From: Parabacteroides hominis
GTDB lineage: Bacteria > Bacteroidota > Bacteroidia > Bacteroidales > Tannerellaceae
NCBI RefSeq assembly: GCF_014287585.1
Contig: NZ_JACOOJ010000002.1
Span: 62,001-126,000, forward strand
Reading direction: 5' to 3'
Length of the DNA: 64,000 nt
This document shows positions 18,001 through 25,189 of the stretch, one piece after another. A model generated the notes under the pieces. It was not told the origin of the DNA and did no database searches. It saw nothing but the letters and a program-made list of their open reading frames with translations. Position 1 is the first letter of the stretch; the number at the start of each line of letters is the position of its first letter. Made by a program: the position numbers and the translations under genes.

Positions 18001-19078
18001 ATTTGTTAGGAGCCTTCACCTTTAATAAAGCCTGCGAAGTTTGCGTCTGGCCGGGATTTACGATATCGACCGTTGCCGAAGCCGCCACATTATTGACTTT
18101 CGTATTTTCATCCGAATACAGCTTGTTGGCATACAACGTATATTCCAATTTATATCCTTTAGCAGCTTTCTTATCCAGGTTCCGTACATCGGCCGAGATT
18201 GCCAGCGAGCCATCCGTATAAGCAGCATCCAGATCAGGAGTCACGATCAGGTCGCGGACGTGTACTTTCGGAGTCGAATAGAGAGCAACCGTCCGGAAGA
18301 TTCCCGGCAGGCGGAACATATCCTGCGCTTCCAGGAAAGAGCCGTCGGAACTACGATACACTTCGGCGGCTACCACATTCATTCCTTTACGGAGATAAGG
18401 GGTAATATTGAAATTAGCCGTATTACGTGAATTCTTGGAGAAGCCCACATAACGTCCGTTGATCCAGAGATAGAAGAAAGAGTCGACCCCGTCGAAGCTG
18501 ATAAAGACTTCGCGTCCGTCCCAATCCTGCGGGATTTCGAAGTTACGACGAAAAGAACCGACTTCGTTCCGGTGCTTATAAGTCGTCCAGTTTGTCGGCG
18601 GAGTCCGCATCACACCTCCGCGCCAGTCGTCGACCGCCACTTTATGCTGAAAGATAACGGGCTGATTCACATAGATGGGCACACCATATTTCTGGTTACC
18701 GTCTTTCTGAATGCCATAAATGTTCCAACTGGAGGGAACCGGAATATTGTCCCAACCAGACACATCGAACTCCGTCTTATAGAAGTCTTTCGGACGTGAA
18801 TCGGGATCGGGCGCCCAATTGAATTTCCAATCACCGTTCAGCGATTGCCAGAACCGGCTGTTTTCAGGCAATACCTTACGAGCACTTTCCACATCCTCGA
18901 AAGGGAAAATATAAGCATGCGGTTGTTCTTTGTTCAGAGCCAGGTTCTCAGGAGACTCCCACTCTTTGCCGGTCGGCGCTTCCACCAGTCCGTAACTAAA
19001 TCCCCCAAGCGGCAATTGATCAGCCATGCTATAGAAAGAAGCACAGCAGAGCGCTAAGGCTAACGAGATTTTTTTCAT
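15056..19078 (-). CDS. GH2 beta-galactosidase with C-terminal F5/8-type (discoidin) module
   Basis: A secreted LacZ-type glycosidase of about 1,340 residues. I start it at 19078 (MKKISLALALCCASFYSMAD), where a signal peptide begins; the longer frame adds 26 residues without one. Order: sugar-binding jelly roll (about 60-270), immunoglobulin-like domain, TIM barrel with acid/base Glu in WSLGNEAGSG and nucleophile Glu in SEYAHSMGN, further beta domains including WDWVDQS, and Bgal_small_N. Beyond the usual LacZ end lie a chitobiase-type Ig-like domain (CYTIDGKGKAKEY) and a discoidin/CBM32-like domain (YGDAKNLTDGDPNTIWHT, WVDLDAGEVKQIKGF). It probably acts on host or plant galactosides in the periplasm or at the surface. 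Exact linkage is unknown. Confidence 0.93.
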   Translation of the reverse strand: MKKISLALALCCASFYSMADQLPLGGFSYGLVEAPTGKEWESPENLALNKEQPHAYIFPFEDVESARKVLPENSRFWQSLNGDWKFNWAPDPDSRPKDFYKTEFDVSGWDNIPVPSSWNIYGIQKDGNQKYGVPIYVNQPVIFQHKVAVDDWRGGVMRTPPTNWTTYKHRNEVGSFRRNFEIPQDWDGREVFISFDGVDSFFYLWINGRYVGFSKNSRNTANFNITPYLRKGMNVVAAEVYRSSDGSFLEAQDMFRLPGIFRTVALYSTPKVHVRDLIVTPDLDAAYTDGSLAISADVRNLDKKAAKGYKLEYTLYANKLYSDENTKVNNVAASATVDIVNPGQTQTSQALLKVKAPNKWSAEFPYRYTLVAELKNAKGKTVETVSTIVGFRKVEIKDTSAEEDEFGLAGRYYYINGKTVKLKGVNRHESNPAVGHAITRDMMEKEVMLMKRANINHVRNSHYPDDPYWYFLCNKYGLYLEDEANIESHEYYYGAASLSHPVEWKKAHVARVMEMVHANINNPSIVIWSLGNEAGSGENFVAAYDALKLVDKSRPVQYERNNDIVDMGSNQYPSIGWTRGAVKGDYDIKYPFHISEYAHSMGNACGNLVDYWEAIESTNFFCGGAIWDWVDQSMYNYDKKTGKRYLAYGGDFGDTPNDGQFVMNGIVFGDLEPKPQYYEVKKVYQHIDVKAVDARKGLFEIFNKYYFKDLSDYDVRWSVYENGKEIQSGLVNSGAIPARTKAQVSVPVPFDKLKNDSEYFVKVQFLLKVNMPWAEKGFVVAEEQMLLQEATARPSISTVTASAGKVKLDNSDASIKAVSGDNFVAKFDMETGTIYSLVYGGKTIIADGNGPKLDALRAFTNNDNWFYSQWFEHGLHNLQHRATNSTVLERKDGTVVLAFTVESQAPNGAKIKGGTSTGKNSIEELTDKRFEENDFKFTTNQIWTVYPDGSIELQSSITSNRPSLVLPRLGYVMKVPQQYAGFTYYGRGPIDNYADRKSGQFIEQHKNTVAGEFVNFPKPQDMGNHEDVRWCALTDPAGDGVVFVATDRLSASALQYSALDLILAPHPYQLPVAGDTYLHLDAAVTGLGGNSCGQGGPLEQDRVFAGHHDMGFIIRPAGKDLTAIANVAPAGEMPLTIMRNRAGAVELSSARKDAVICYTIDGKGKAKEYTEAIPFRNGGAVKAWFKDNPKINATASFSKIESIQTEVVYTSSEESGYGDAKNLTDGDPNTIWHTMFSVTVAKYPHWVDLDAGEVKQIKGFSFLPRQDGSNGNIKDYSISVSQDGKNWGEPILKGTFENNLKEKKVLFDQPVKARYIRFTALSEQRGQDFASGAELVILAD

Positions 19079-19143
19079 GATGTTCAATTTAGAAATAATA
19101 GATTTTATTTGTGTATTCATTCTTAGACATACCAAATCGTTCA

Positions 19144-19151
19144 CAAATATA
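19144..19151 (-). promoter_or_regulatory. Bacteroidetes -7 box for the GH2 gene
   Basis: TATATTTG on the minus strand matches TAnnTTTG and lies about 66 bp before the chosen GH2 start. No clear -33 TTG is seen at the usual distance. Confidence 0.45.
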
Positions 19152-19182
19152 CGCAATTAACACAGAATACGGAAGAAATAAG

Positions 19183-19190
19183 TATCTTTG
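19183..19190 (+). promoter_or_regulatory. -7 box in front of the broken AAA-ATPase gene
   Basis: TATCTTTG fits TAnnTTTG, about 28 bp before the ATG at 19218. It is divergent from the GH2 promoter, so both genes are driven from this 140-bp gap. Confidence 0.45.
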
Positions 19191-19217
19191 TATAGCAGTA
19201 TTCAAAAGTAATCCAAC

Positions 19218-19625
19218 ATGAGCAACAAAACCTATCCTATCGGCATACAGAATTTTGAAAAAATTCGTAAAGATGGCTATTTCTATGTAGATAAAACATC
19301 CTGGATTTACCAATTGGTCAAGACAGGTAGCTACTATTTCCTGAACCGGCCGCGCCGTTTCGGAAAAAGTTTGCTAATTTCTACACTCGAAGCCTACTTT
19401 CAGGGGAAAAAGGAACTTTTCGAAGGCATCATCGAGCGGGTTTGCCGGAAAGAAGGGCAGCGGGTTGTGATTTTGGTCGATGAATATGACAAAACCATGT
19501 TGCAAGCGATCGGAAACGAAGAACTGCAAAAGAGTTTCCGTGAAACGCTGAAAGCTTTCTACGGAGCTTAAAAAAGCAAAGACGGTTGCATCAAGTTCGG
19601 AAAAATGCCATCCAACACTTTATAA
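19218..19625 (+). pseudogene. Broken AAA-ATPase_like (PF09820-type) gene
   Basis: The first 70 codons match the start of the AAA-ATPase_like/DUF1703 family: [22 protein letters not shown], then the P-loop-like [10 protein letters not shown]. The sequence then jumps to the Walker B region [11 protein letters not shown] without the roughly 100 residues normally between them. The frame hits TAA at 19569-19571. After it, the same frame still reads KSKDGCIKFGK, the next family block, but with another internal gap before its stop at 19623. So it has two deletions plus a stop. An intact relative stands at 31227-32948. The promoter box remains, but a working protein is unlikely. Confidence 0.85.
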
Positions 19626-19631
19626 AAGAAG

Positions 19632-20348
19632 TTAAAATCTGTACCCGACCGTGACAAATGCAGATACATTTTTAGCGGCAAAACCGCCTAAACCCACAAG
19701 CTCCGCAATATCCTTGAGTTCGTCATTCACATTAACCAAGCCTAACTGACCTTCCAAGCCCAGCATAACATTTCGATTCTCATAAGTAATTCCTAAACCG
19801 ACTCCGGCATCAAAACGTTTATTGCCCATTTTTCCATCAGCCAGGTCCCCAAATGTATCCAGTTTATATTTTCCTCCAAACGTTTCATAGCCGGTCATTG
19901 TCGGATACTTTTTCTCGACTATATCTGCCGACGTTTTACCGCCTACGCCATAAGCCACATAGGGACCCACAGCAATGACCAGGTTGGATGTTTCCGTAAG
20001 ATCCAGCCGAGCCGCCATCATAACCGGAAGTTCCAGATAAAGTTGATTCATCGTTAGTTTTCCAACGCCTTCCTCCTCATCTTTACAGCCTTTCGATACA
20101 AAGTTCAAAGAGGGTTGCAACGCCCAAGTTCCATTAAACGCATATTCCATGCCAACACCGACCTTATAGGCAAACTTGGTCTTTGCATCCGCATTCTTCC
20201 CCCACAAACCAGCAATACCGGCTCCTGCTTTTACCTGAAAGGAGACAGGCGATTGCGCCCGGACTTCCTTTCCCCAGGCCAACGTCAGGAGACATACACT
20301 AAAAATGAGCAACTTTGTTATCTGTAAAAATCGATTGTTTGTATTCAT
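19632..20348 (-). CDS. Outer-membrane beta-barrel protein (PorT/OMP_b-brl family)
   Basis: A 238-residue protein with a signal peptide (helix LLIFSVCLLTLAW, cut after VRAQ). The mature part is a small barrel: VKAGAGIAGLWGKN near the N-terminus, repeated amphipathic strands (YLELPVMMAARL, GLGITYENRNVMLGLEGQ) and a C-terminal strand ending in GYRF, the aromatic end recognised by the BAM machinery. Function is unknown; such barrels are often single genes in Bacteroidetes. It converges on the broken ATPase gene with 6 bp between them. A 30-bp fossil of its signal-peptide region appears near 30306-30345. Confidence 0.85.
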   Translation of the reverse strand: MNTNNRFLQITKLLIFSVCLLTLAWGKEVRAQSPVSFQVKAGAGIAGLWGKNADAKTKFAYKVGVGMEYAFNGTWALQPSLNFVSKGCKDEEEGVGKLTMNQLYLELPVMMAARLDLTETSNLVIAVGPYVAYGVGGKTSADIVEKKYPTMTGYETFGGKYKLDTFGDLADGKMGNKRFDAGVGLGITYENRNVMLGLEGQLGLVNVNDELKDIAELVGLGGFAAKNVSAFVTVGYRF

Positions 20349-20565
20349 ATCTTGTCTTCTTTTTCTTTATAAGAAACTTGGATCAACAGGAAATATTGTT
20401 TTTTTCTTTCCCTATTTAGAAACTATTTTGTCTAACGACTATGGATTACTCTAAATCACCAATTGATATACACATCATTTAGTCTACATATACCAATAAT
20501 AATTGGAGCTATTATCTAATCTACAAGAATATAGATGATACTGCCGTTTACAAAAAAAGAGAGAT

Positions 20566-21075
20566 TCAATACAAATCGAAACGTTGTACTTCAAGATCAA
20601 CACACCCATCCGCAATAATCTCTTCTTTTTCATCCACAAGATAATACGGAACAGCTCCTTCGAAAGAAACCTGATCGAATCCACTGGCAATTCTTCCTTC
20701 ACAATTATAAGGTATTACATGAGTTGAATCCGGTTTGATAATTTTCTTCCTACTCACTGTTATATCTACTCCGATTACACTTATCGGGATTCTATTTGTA
20801 GAAATCTTACTCTGATCAGCATAATCATATACAAACAAACAGGGCGTAGTACCTTGAAATAAAATAATATCATGTTTGTATTTATTTTTCATCTTTAATG
20901 TCAACATCTTTGTCTGTTTATCATAAGATTGGCTGACACGTAAAGTACCTTGCAAATCATAACCGGTCTTTTTAACGTCCAAATCCCTCAATTTATATCC
21001 TGTTTGACCATAGCAAGTTGTCACAATTAATAAACAAACGGATAATAGCGCTTGAAATAACACTTGAGTTTTCAT
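20566..21075 (-). CDS. Small secreted protein, array copy 4 (last)
   Basis: At 169 residues this is one of four near-identical paralogues in this array. A signal peptide ending at CYGQ is followed by a probable beta-sandwich. Conserved blocks across all copies are LQGTLRVSQSYDKQTKML, KPDSTHVIPYNCEG and GFDQVSFEG, then YYLVDEKEEIIADG. I do not recognise the family. It is the last cassette of the tandem array and, unlike the others, is not followed by the palindromic hairpin. The start lies 12 bp after the stop of a 65-codon metallopeptidase fragment, as in every copy. It is probably periplasmic or exported. Confidence 0.75.
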   Translation of the reverse strand: MKTQVLFQALLSVCLLIVTTCYGQTGYKLRDLDVKKTGYDLQGTLRVSQSYDKQTKMLTLKMKNKYKHDIILFQGTTPCLFVYDYADQSKISTNRIPISVIGVDITVSRKKIIKPDSTHVIPYNCEGRIASGFDQVSFEGAVPYYLVDEKEEIIADGCVDLEVQRFDLY

Positions 21076-21087
21076 GACTTATTGATT

Positions 21088-21285
21088 TTAATGTTTATAA
21101 TGTTTTAAGGAATAATCATATAGCGTTTCTTGTTTCCATAGCATATACAGTCTCTCAAGAGCATATTTTTCGGAAACCGAAGGATTCAAACGTATTTCTG
21201 CACTATATGCATTTACCTCGTTTTTATAATATTCAGGACAAAGCAGATTTATAATCTTACCCTCATCACCATTGATAAATCCCAT
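21088..21285 (-). pseudogene. Metallopeptidase 3'-end fragment, array copy 4
   Basis: A 65-codon open frame (MGFINGDEGK to YSLKHYKH) nearly identical to the displaced 3' end of the lipoprotein metallopeptidase gene at 23765-23992. It includes LLCPEYYKNEVNAYSAEIR, which may hold the third zinc ligand. It has no signal peptide and no HExxH, so it is a gene fragment carried along with the downstream small-protein gene. The frame is intact, so expression cannot be excluded. Confidence 0.75.
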
Positions 21286-21339
21286 AGGATTCGTGATTCC
21301 GGCATAGCCATACTTTATTTGAAAAATAATTGAGTCTGT

Positions 21340-21388
21340 GTCGAATAAGGAATAGGGATATTAAAACCAATACCCTACCTTATTCGAC
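21340..21388 (-). repeat. Palindromic hairpin at array junction (copies 3/4)
   Basis: The arms GTCGAATAAGG and CCTTATTCGAC enclose TAGGG/CCCTA and a short TATT/AATA helix, a nearly perfect 49-bp palindrome between cassettes. The same structure occurs at 22215 and 23129. It could be a terminator for each small gene (it lacks a T run) or a recombination scar or site. Confidence 0.8.
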
Positions 21389-21451
21389 ATATTCGCGTAT
21401 ATATGAACTGAAACATCATTCTTTCAGACCAACAAAAAAAGAGATTCAAGA

Positions 21452-21949
21452 CTACAGATCGAAACGTTGTTCCTCGAGCCAAACATCCCCAACCGCAATA
21501 ACCTCTTCTTTTTCATTCACAAGAAAATACGGAACAATTCCTTCGAAAGAAACCTGATCGAATCCTTCGGCAATTATTCCTTCACAATTATAAGGTATTA
21601 CATGAGTTGAATCCGGTTTGATGATTTTCTTCTTGCTCACTGTTATATCTACTCCGATTATACTTATCGGGGTACTGATTCTTTTTATAGGATATTCACG
21701 TACATACAAATGGAACGCAGTACTACTTTGAAATAAAAAGATGTCATGTTTGTATTCATTTTTCATCTTTAATGTCAACATCTTTGTCTGTTTATCATAA
21801 GATTGGCTGACACGTAAAGTACCTTGTAAATCATAACCGGTCTTTTTCACTTTCAAATCTTCCAATTTATATCCCGTTTGACCGTAACAAGTTGTCGCAA
21901 TTAATAAACAAACGGATAATAGCGCTTGAAATAGCACTTGAGTTTTCAT
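21452..21949 (-). CDS. Small secreted protein, array copy 3
   Basis: 165 residues, paralogous over the full length to the other array copies, with the same signal peptide (LLSVCLLIATTCYGQ) and the shared blocks GTLRVSQSYDKQTKML, KPDSTHVIPYNCEG and GFDQVSFEG. It differs mainly in the middle (FLFQSSTAFHLYVREYPIKRISTPIS), where a few residues are missing relative to copy 4. This central segment is the variable part among copies and may be the surface that differs in binding. Gap of 12 bp to the preceding fragment. No recognised domain. Confidence 0.75.
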   Translation of the reverse strand: MKTQVLFQALLSVCLLIATTCYGQTGYKLEDLKVKKTGYDLQGTLRVSQSYDKQTKMLTLKMKNEYKHDIFLFQSSTAFHLYVREYPIKRISTPISIIGVDITVSKKKIIKPDSTHVIPYNCEGIIAEGFDQVSFEGIVPYFLVNEKEEVIAVGDVWLEEQRFDL

Positions 21950-21961
21950 GATTTATTGATT

Positions 21962-22159
21962 TTAATGTTTATAATGTTTTAAGGAATAATCATATAGCGT
22001 TTCTTGTTTCCATAGCATATACAGTCTCTCAAGAGCATATTTTTCGGAAACCGAAGGATTCAAACGTATTTCTGCACTATATGCATTTATCTCGTTTTTA
22101 TAATATTCAGGACAAAGCAGATTTTCAATCTTAGCCTCATTATCATTGATAAAGGTCAT
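21962..22159 (-). pseudogene. Metallopeptidase 3'-end fragment, array copy 3
   Basis: 65 codons, MTFINDNEAK to YSLKHYKH, matching the 3' end of the lipoprotein metallopeptidase. Bases just 5' of it encode the GFDGITNP-type block that resembles the parent copy more closely than the other fragments do, suggesting it was the first duplicated or was gene-converted. Confidence 0.75.
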
Positions 22160-22214
22160 AGGATTCGTGATACCGTCAAATCCATACTTTAATTTAAAGA
22201 ATAATTGAGTCTGT

Positions 22215-22263
22215 GCCGAATAAGGGATAGGGATATTAAAACCAATACCCTACCTTATTCGAC
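22215..22263 (-). repeat. Palindromic hairpin at array junction (copies 2/3)
   Basis: GCCGAATAAGG and CCTTATTCGAC arms with an inner TAGGG/CCCTA helix; one mismatch near the tip of the outer arm compared with the hairpin at 21340. It is placed identically relative to its flanking cassettes. Confidence 0.78.
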
Positions 22264-22327
22264 ATATTCGCGTATATATGAGCTGAAACATCATTCTTTC
22301 AGACCAACAAGAAAGAGAGATTCTAAG

Positions 22328-22864
22328 TTACAGATCGAAACGATTTTCCTCTAACCTAAAACTACCAATCGCAATAATCTCCTCTTTTTCATCCACAAGA
22401 AAATACGGAACAGTTCCTTCGAAAGAAACCTGATCGAATCCACTGGCAATCATTCCTTCACAATTATAAGGTATTACATGAGTTGAATCCGGTTTGATGA
22501 TTTTCTTTCTTATTATCACGTCCCCAGATATACTTATAGGAATTCTATTTGCTGGAAATTGTTCCTGATCAGCATAATCGCATACGAATAAATGGGACGT
22601 AATACTTTGATATAAGAAGACATCATGTTTATATTCATTTTTCATCTTTAATGTCAATATTTTATTTTTTTTATCATATGATTGACTAATCCGTAAAGTG
22701 CCTTGTACATCATAATCAGTCTTTTTAACATCCAAATCCACCAATTTATATTTTGTTTGACCATTACAGAATGTTTTATATCTTGTTTGACCGTAACTTG
22801 AGTTTGCTACAGATAGAAATAAACAAACAGATAATAGAACCTGAAATAATACATGAGTTTTCAT
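22328..22864 (-). CDS. Small secreted protein, array copy 2
   Basis: 178 residues, the most divergent and longest array copy. After the signal peptide it carries an extra repeat near the mature N-terminus (YGQTRYKTFCNGQTKYKLVDL), a partial duplication of the QTxYK segment. The shared blocks GTLRISQSYDKKNK, KPDSTHVIPYNCEG and GFDQVSFEG remain. The middle (FLYQSITSHLFVCDYADQEQ) resembles copies 1 and 4 more than copy 3. Gap of 12 bp to the upstream fragment. Family not recognised. Confidence 0.75.
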   Translation of the reverse strand: MKTHVLFQVLLSVCLFLSVANSSYGQTRYKTFCNGQTKYKLVDLDVKKTDYDVQGTLRISQSYDKKNKILTLKMKNEYKHDVFLYQSITSHLFVCDYADQEQFPANRIPISISGDVIIRKKIIKPDSTHVIPYNCEGMIASGFDQVSFEGTVPYFLVDEKEEIIAIGSFRLEENRFDL

Positions 22865-22876
22865 AAGATTCCAATT

Positions 22877-23128
22877 TTAATATTTATAATACTTTAAAGA
22901 ATAATTATATAGAGCTTCTTGTTTCCACAACATATACAGTCTCTCAAGAGCATATTTTTCGGAAACCGAAGGATTCAAACGTATTTCTGCACTATATGCA
23001 TTTACCTCGTTTTTATAATATTCAGGACAAAGCAGATTTTCAATCTTACCCTTATCACCATTGATAAAGGTCATAGGATTCGTGATTCCGGCATAGCCAT
23101 ACTTTATTTGAAGAATAATTGAGTCCAT
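22877..23128 (-). pseudogene. Metallopeptidase 3'-end fragment, array copy 2
   Basis: An 83-codon frame, MDSIILQIKYGYAGITNPM to YSLKYYKY. It extends furthest upstream of the fragments and shows that LQI runs straight into KYGYAGITNP. In the parent gene at about 24,000 these two blocks are split by a 13-bp difference and lie in different frames. This fragment therefore supports a frameshift in the parent. Confidence 0.75.
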
Positions 23129-23179
23129 GCCGAATAAGGAATAGGGCTATTAAAACCAATACCCTAAACCTTATTCGAC
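23129..23179 (-). repeat. Palindromic hairpin at array junction (copies 1/2)
   Basis: Arms GCCGAATAAGG and CCTTATTCGAC, with TAGGG/CCCTA inside and two extra bases on one side. Third copy of the junction hairpin; none is present after the last cassette (20349-20565), nor before the first. Confidence 0.78.
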
Positions 23180-23242
23180 ATATTCTTTTATATATGAGCT
23201 GAAACATCATTCTTTCAGACCAACAAAAAAAGAGATTCAAGA

Positions 23243-23752
23243 CTACAGATCGAAACGTTGTTCCTCAAGATCAACACACCCATTCGCAATAACCTCTTCT
23301 TTTTCATCCACAAGATGATACAGAACATATCCTTCGAAAGAAACCTGATCGAATCCTCTGGCAATCATCCCTTTACAATTATAAGGTATTACATGAGTTG
23401 AATCCGGTTTGATGATTTTCTTCTTGCTCACTGTTATATCTACTCCGATTATACTTATCGGGGTACTATTTGTAGGAAACTTTCTCTGATCAGCATATTC
23501 AGATACAAACAAATGGGGCGAAGTACTACTTTGAAATAAAAAGATGTCATGTTTGTATTCATTTTTCATCTTTAATGCCAACATCTTTGTCTGTTTATCA
23601 TAAGATTGGCTGACACGTAAAGTACCTTGCAAATCATAACCGGTCTTTTCCACTTTCAAATCTTCCAATTTATATCCCGTTTGACCGTAACAAGTTGTCA
23701 CAATTAATAAACAAACGGATAATAGCGCTTGAAATAACACTTGAGTTTTCAT
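23243..23752 (-). CDS. Small secreted protein, array copy 1
   Basis: 169 residues, first of the four paralogues and the one directly after the parent metallopeptidase gene. It has a signal peptide (LLSVCLLIVTTCYGQ), then GTLRVSQSYDKQTKML, a variable middle (FQSSTSPHLFVSEYADQRKFPTN), KPDSTHVIPYNCKG and GFDQVSFEG. The parental pairing with a surface lipoprotein metallopeptidase suggests a partner, inhibitor or substrate-binding accessory of that enzyme. This is an inference from position only; no known domain is recognised. Confidence 0.75.
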   Translation of the reverse strand: MKTQVLFQALLSVCLLIVTTCYGQTGYKLEDLKVEKTGYDLQGTLRVSQSYDKQTKMLALKMKNEYKHDIFLFQSSTSPHLFVSEYADQRKFPTNSTPISIIGVDITVSKKKIIKPDSTHVIPYNCKGMIARGFDQVSFEGYVLYHLVDEKEEVIANGCVDLEEQRFDL

Positions 23753-23764
23753 GACTTATTGATT

Positions 23765-23992
23765 TTAATGTTTATAATGTTTTAAGGAATAATCATATAG
23801 CGTTTCTTGTCTCCAAAGCATATACAGTCTCTCAAGAACATATTTTTCGGAAACCGAAGGATTCAACCGTATTTCTGCACTATATGCATTTATCTCGTTT
23901 TTATAATATTCAGGACAAAGCAGATTTTTAATCATAGATTCATCACCATTGATAATGGTCATAGGATTCGTGATGCCGTCAAATTCATACTT
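23765..23992 (-). pseudogene. Displaced 3' end of the metallopeptidase gene
   Basis: These 75 codons (KYEFDGITNPM to YSLKHYKH) continue the lipoprotein gene at 23985-25013 in another frame. They contain YYKNEINAYSAEIR, where the Glu or its neighbours could supply the third zinc ligand of a gluzincin-type site. Compared with the copy at 22877, the parent has about 13 extra bases between CAAATA and AAGTATG, enough to shift the frame. Confidence 0.65.
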
Positions 23993-25013
23993 TATGTTCC
24001 GGAGGTATTTGGAGATAATACGGCGGAACAAGAGGCATTTTAGTCTCACTTGACCATGCCACATCATGATTACAATGATAGGCTTCATGATAAAGAATAG
24101 ACATTTGATCTTGATATTCATAATTAAAAAACTTATAACAAAGGATGATTTTCTTTCTTCCGGTTTCCTTATCAACTTCAACTTTGGCATTACTTGTGCA
24201 CACACCCTCCACAAGCACAATATCCACATCATCTATCCCGCAAGCCAACTCCTTCATTCTTTTCTTTATATCCGGAATCTTTTGGATCAAGTTTGCCTGG
24301 GTAATGGAACCGGGAGGAGGATTGTTGCTTCCATCTCCGCCACCTCCACCTCCGATCCCCGTTTCTCCTCCGATGATCGGGTCGGTATCTGTATAATCTA
24401 TGGTTTCCGAGATCCAAACCGTTCGTTCCTTACAATATAAACCACGGGAGACTTCAATGTCATTCCACTCTATGATCCCATAATGGCAATCATAGTATTC
24501 TTTCCCCCAAGCACGGGTTTGAGGCGGATCTTCGAACTTAAGTTCTCCTGCCGATTCGTCTCCAAAGATATTGTAACTCAACTCGTCGAAGACAAAATCC
24601 TGTTGGTAAGCACGAATCTGTTCATTCTCACGTGTAATCGTCCGGTATCGAAGCGTATCCCCCTGTATATCAAAAAACCAAATCGTATGAATGATATTCG
24701 GGATTTCTTCCTTATAAACCGGAACAAGATAAGAGATGTCCCTTTCCTCTTCTCCCATAGGCAATGCATATTGCCACAAGGGAGTTCCATACAACCGGGT
24801 AAATCTGTCAAAAAAAGGAGTGATACTGTCGACGTGCTGCATGGCAGCTTGGATCAACAACAGATTCTCGTCAAGTTCGGACACCGATTTAGTCATGAAA
24901 AGAGAAGCCGAAGCCTCTTCATCCGGTCCAACGACCAGCAAATCGTCTTGGCAGGCAGAAAGAGAGGCAAGGACAAAGAAGATAATTACTTGCAATATTC
25001 GAGCCCGTTTCAT
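23985..25013 (-). CDS. Lipoprotein with HExxH zinc-metallopeptidase motif, probably frameshifted
   Basis: 342 residues with a lipoprotein signal peptide (FFVLASLSAC, Cys21). The mature part has an aromatic N-terminal half and a Gly-rich linker (GGETGIGGGGGGDGSNNPPPGS, residues about 216-237). A C-terminal domain carries ILYHEAYHCNH, an HExxH zinc-peptidase motif with a further His. The frame stops 27 codons later at IPPEHKV, but the expected remainder is in another frame at 23765-23992. If that is a true frameshift, the catalytic domain lacks its third ligand. The gene follows susD on the same strand, and lipoprotein peptidases often accompany RagAB/SusCD peptide importers. The substrate is unknown. 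Confidence 0.7.
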   Translation of the reverse strand: MKRARILQVIIFFVLASLSACQDDLLVVGPDEEASASLFMTKSVSELDENLLLIQAAMQHVDSITPFFDRFTRLYGTPLWQYALPMGEEERDISYLVPVYKEEIPNIIHTIWFFDIQGDTLRYRTITRENEQIRAYQQDFVFDELSYNIFGDESAGELKFEDPPQTRAWGKEYYDCHYGIIEWNDIEVSRGLYCKERTVWISETIDYTDTDPIIGGETGIGGGGGGDGSNNPPPGSITQANLIQKIPDIKKRMKELACGIDDVDIVLVEGVCTSNAKVEVDKETGRKKIILCYKFFNYEYQDQMSILYHEAYHCNHDVAWSSETKMPLVPPYYLQIPPEHKV

Positions 25014-25126
25014 ACATAGTACATTAAAAAATTTATTTCAGTTAACGTAACAAGACTGACGTCTATATGAGAGGACTTACCGTTCTTTCAAACGATAAAC
25101 AGGAGCCGGTTTCGGTTTGGAAAGCA

Positions 25127-25158
25127 GGGAATGGCGAAATTCACATTCAGCCATTCCC
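25127..25158 (-). terminator. Hairpin downstream of susD
   Basis: GGGAATGGC (25127-25135) pairs with GCCATTCCC (25150-25158), about 30 bp beyond the susD stop. The following minus-strand bases are only weakly T-rich, so it may attenuate rather than stop transcription into the lipoprotein gene. Confidence 0.5.
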
Positions 25159-25189
25159 CTATAGTTATTTATGTGTGTTTATAAAAAGG

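Noticed and set aside
21340..23179. Junction palindromes as integron attC sites
   Set aside because: No integrase, no conserved core-site ends, and the cassettes are paralogues rather than unrelated genes.
20566..24232. Polymorphic toxin with orphan toxin-tip/immunity cassettes
   Set aside because: The repeated fragments are almost identical instead of variable, and no toxin domain is seen; a plain tandem duplication explains the data better.
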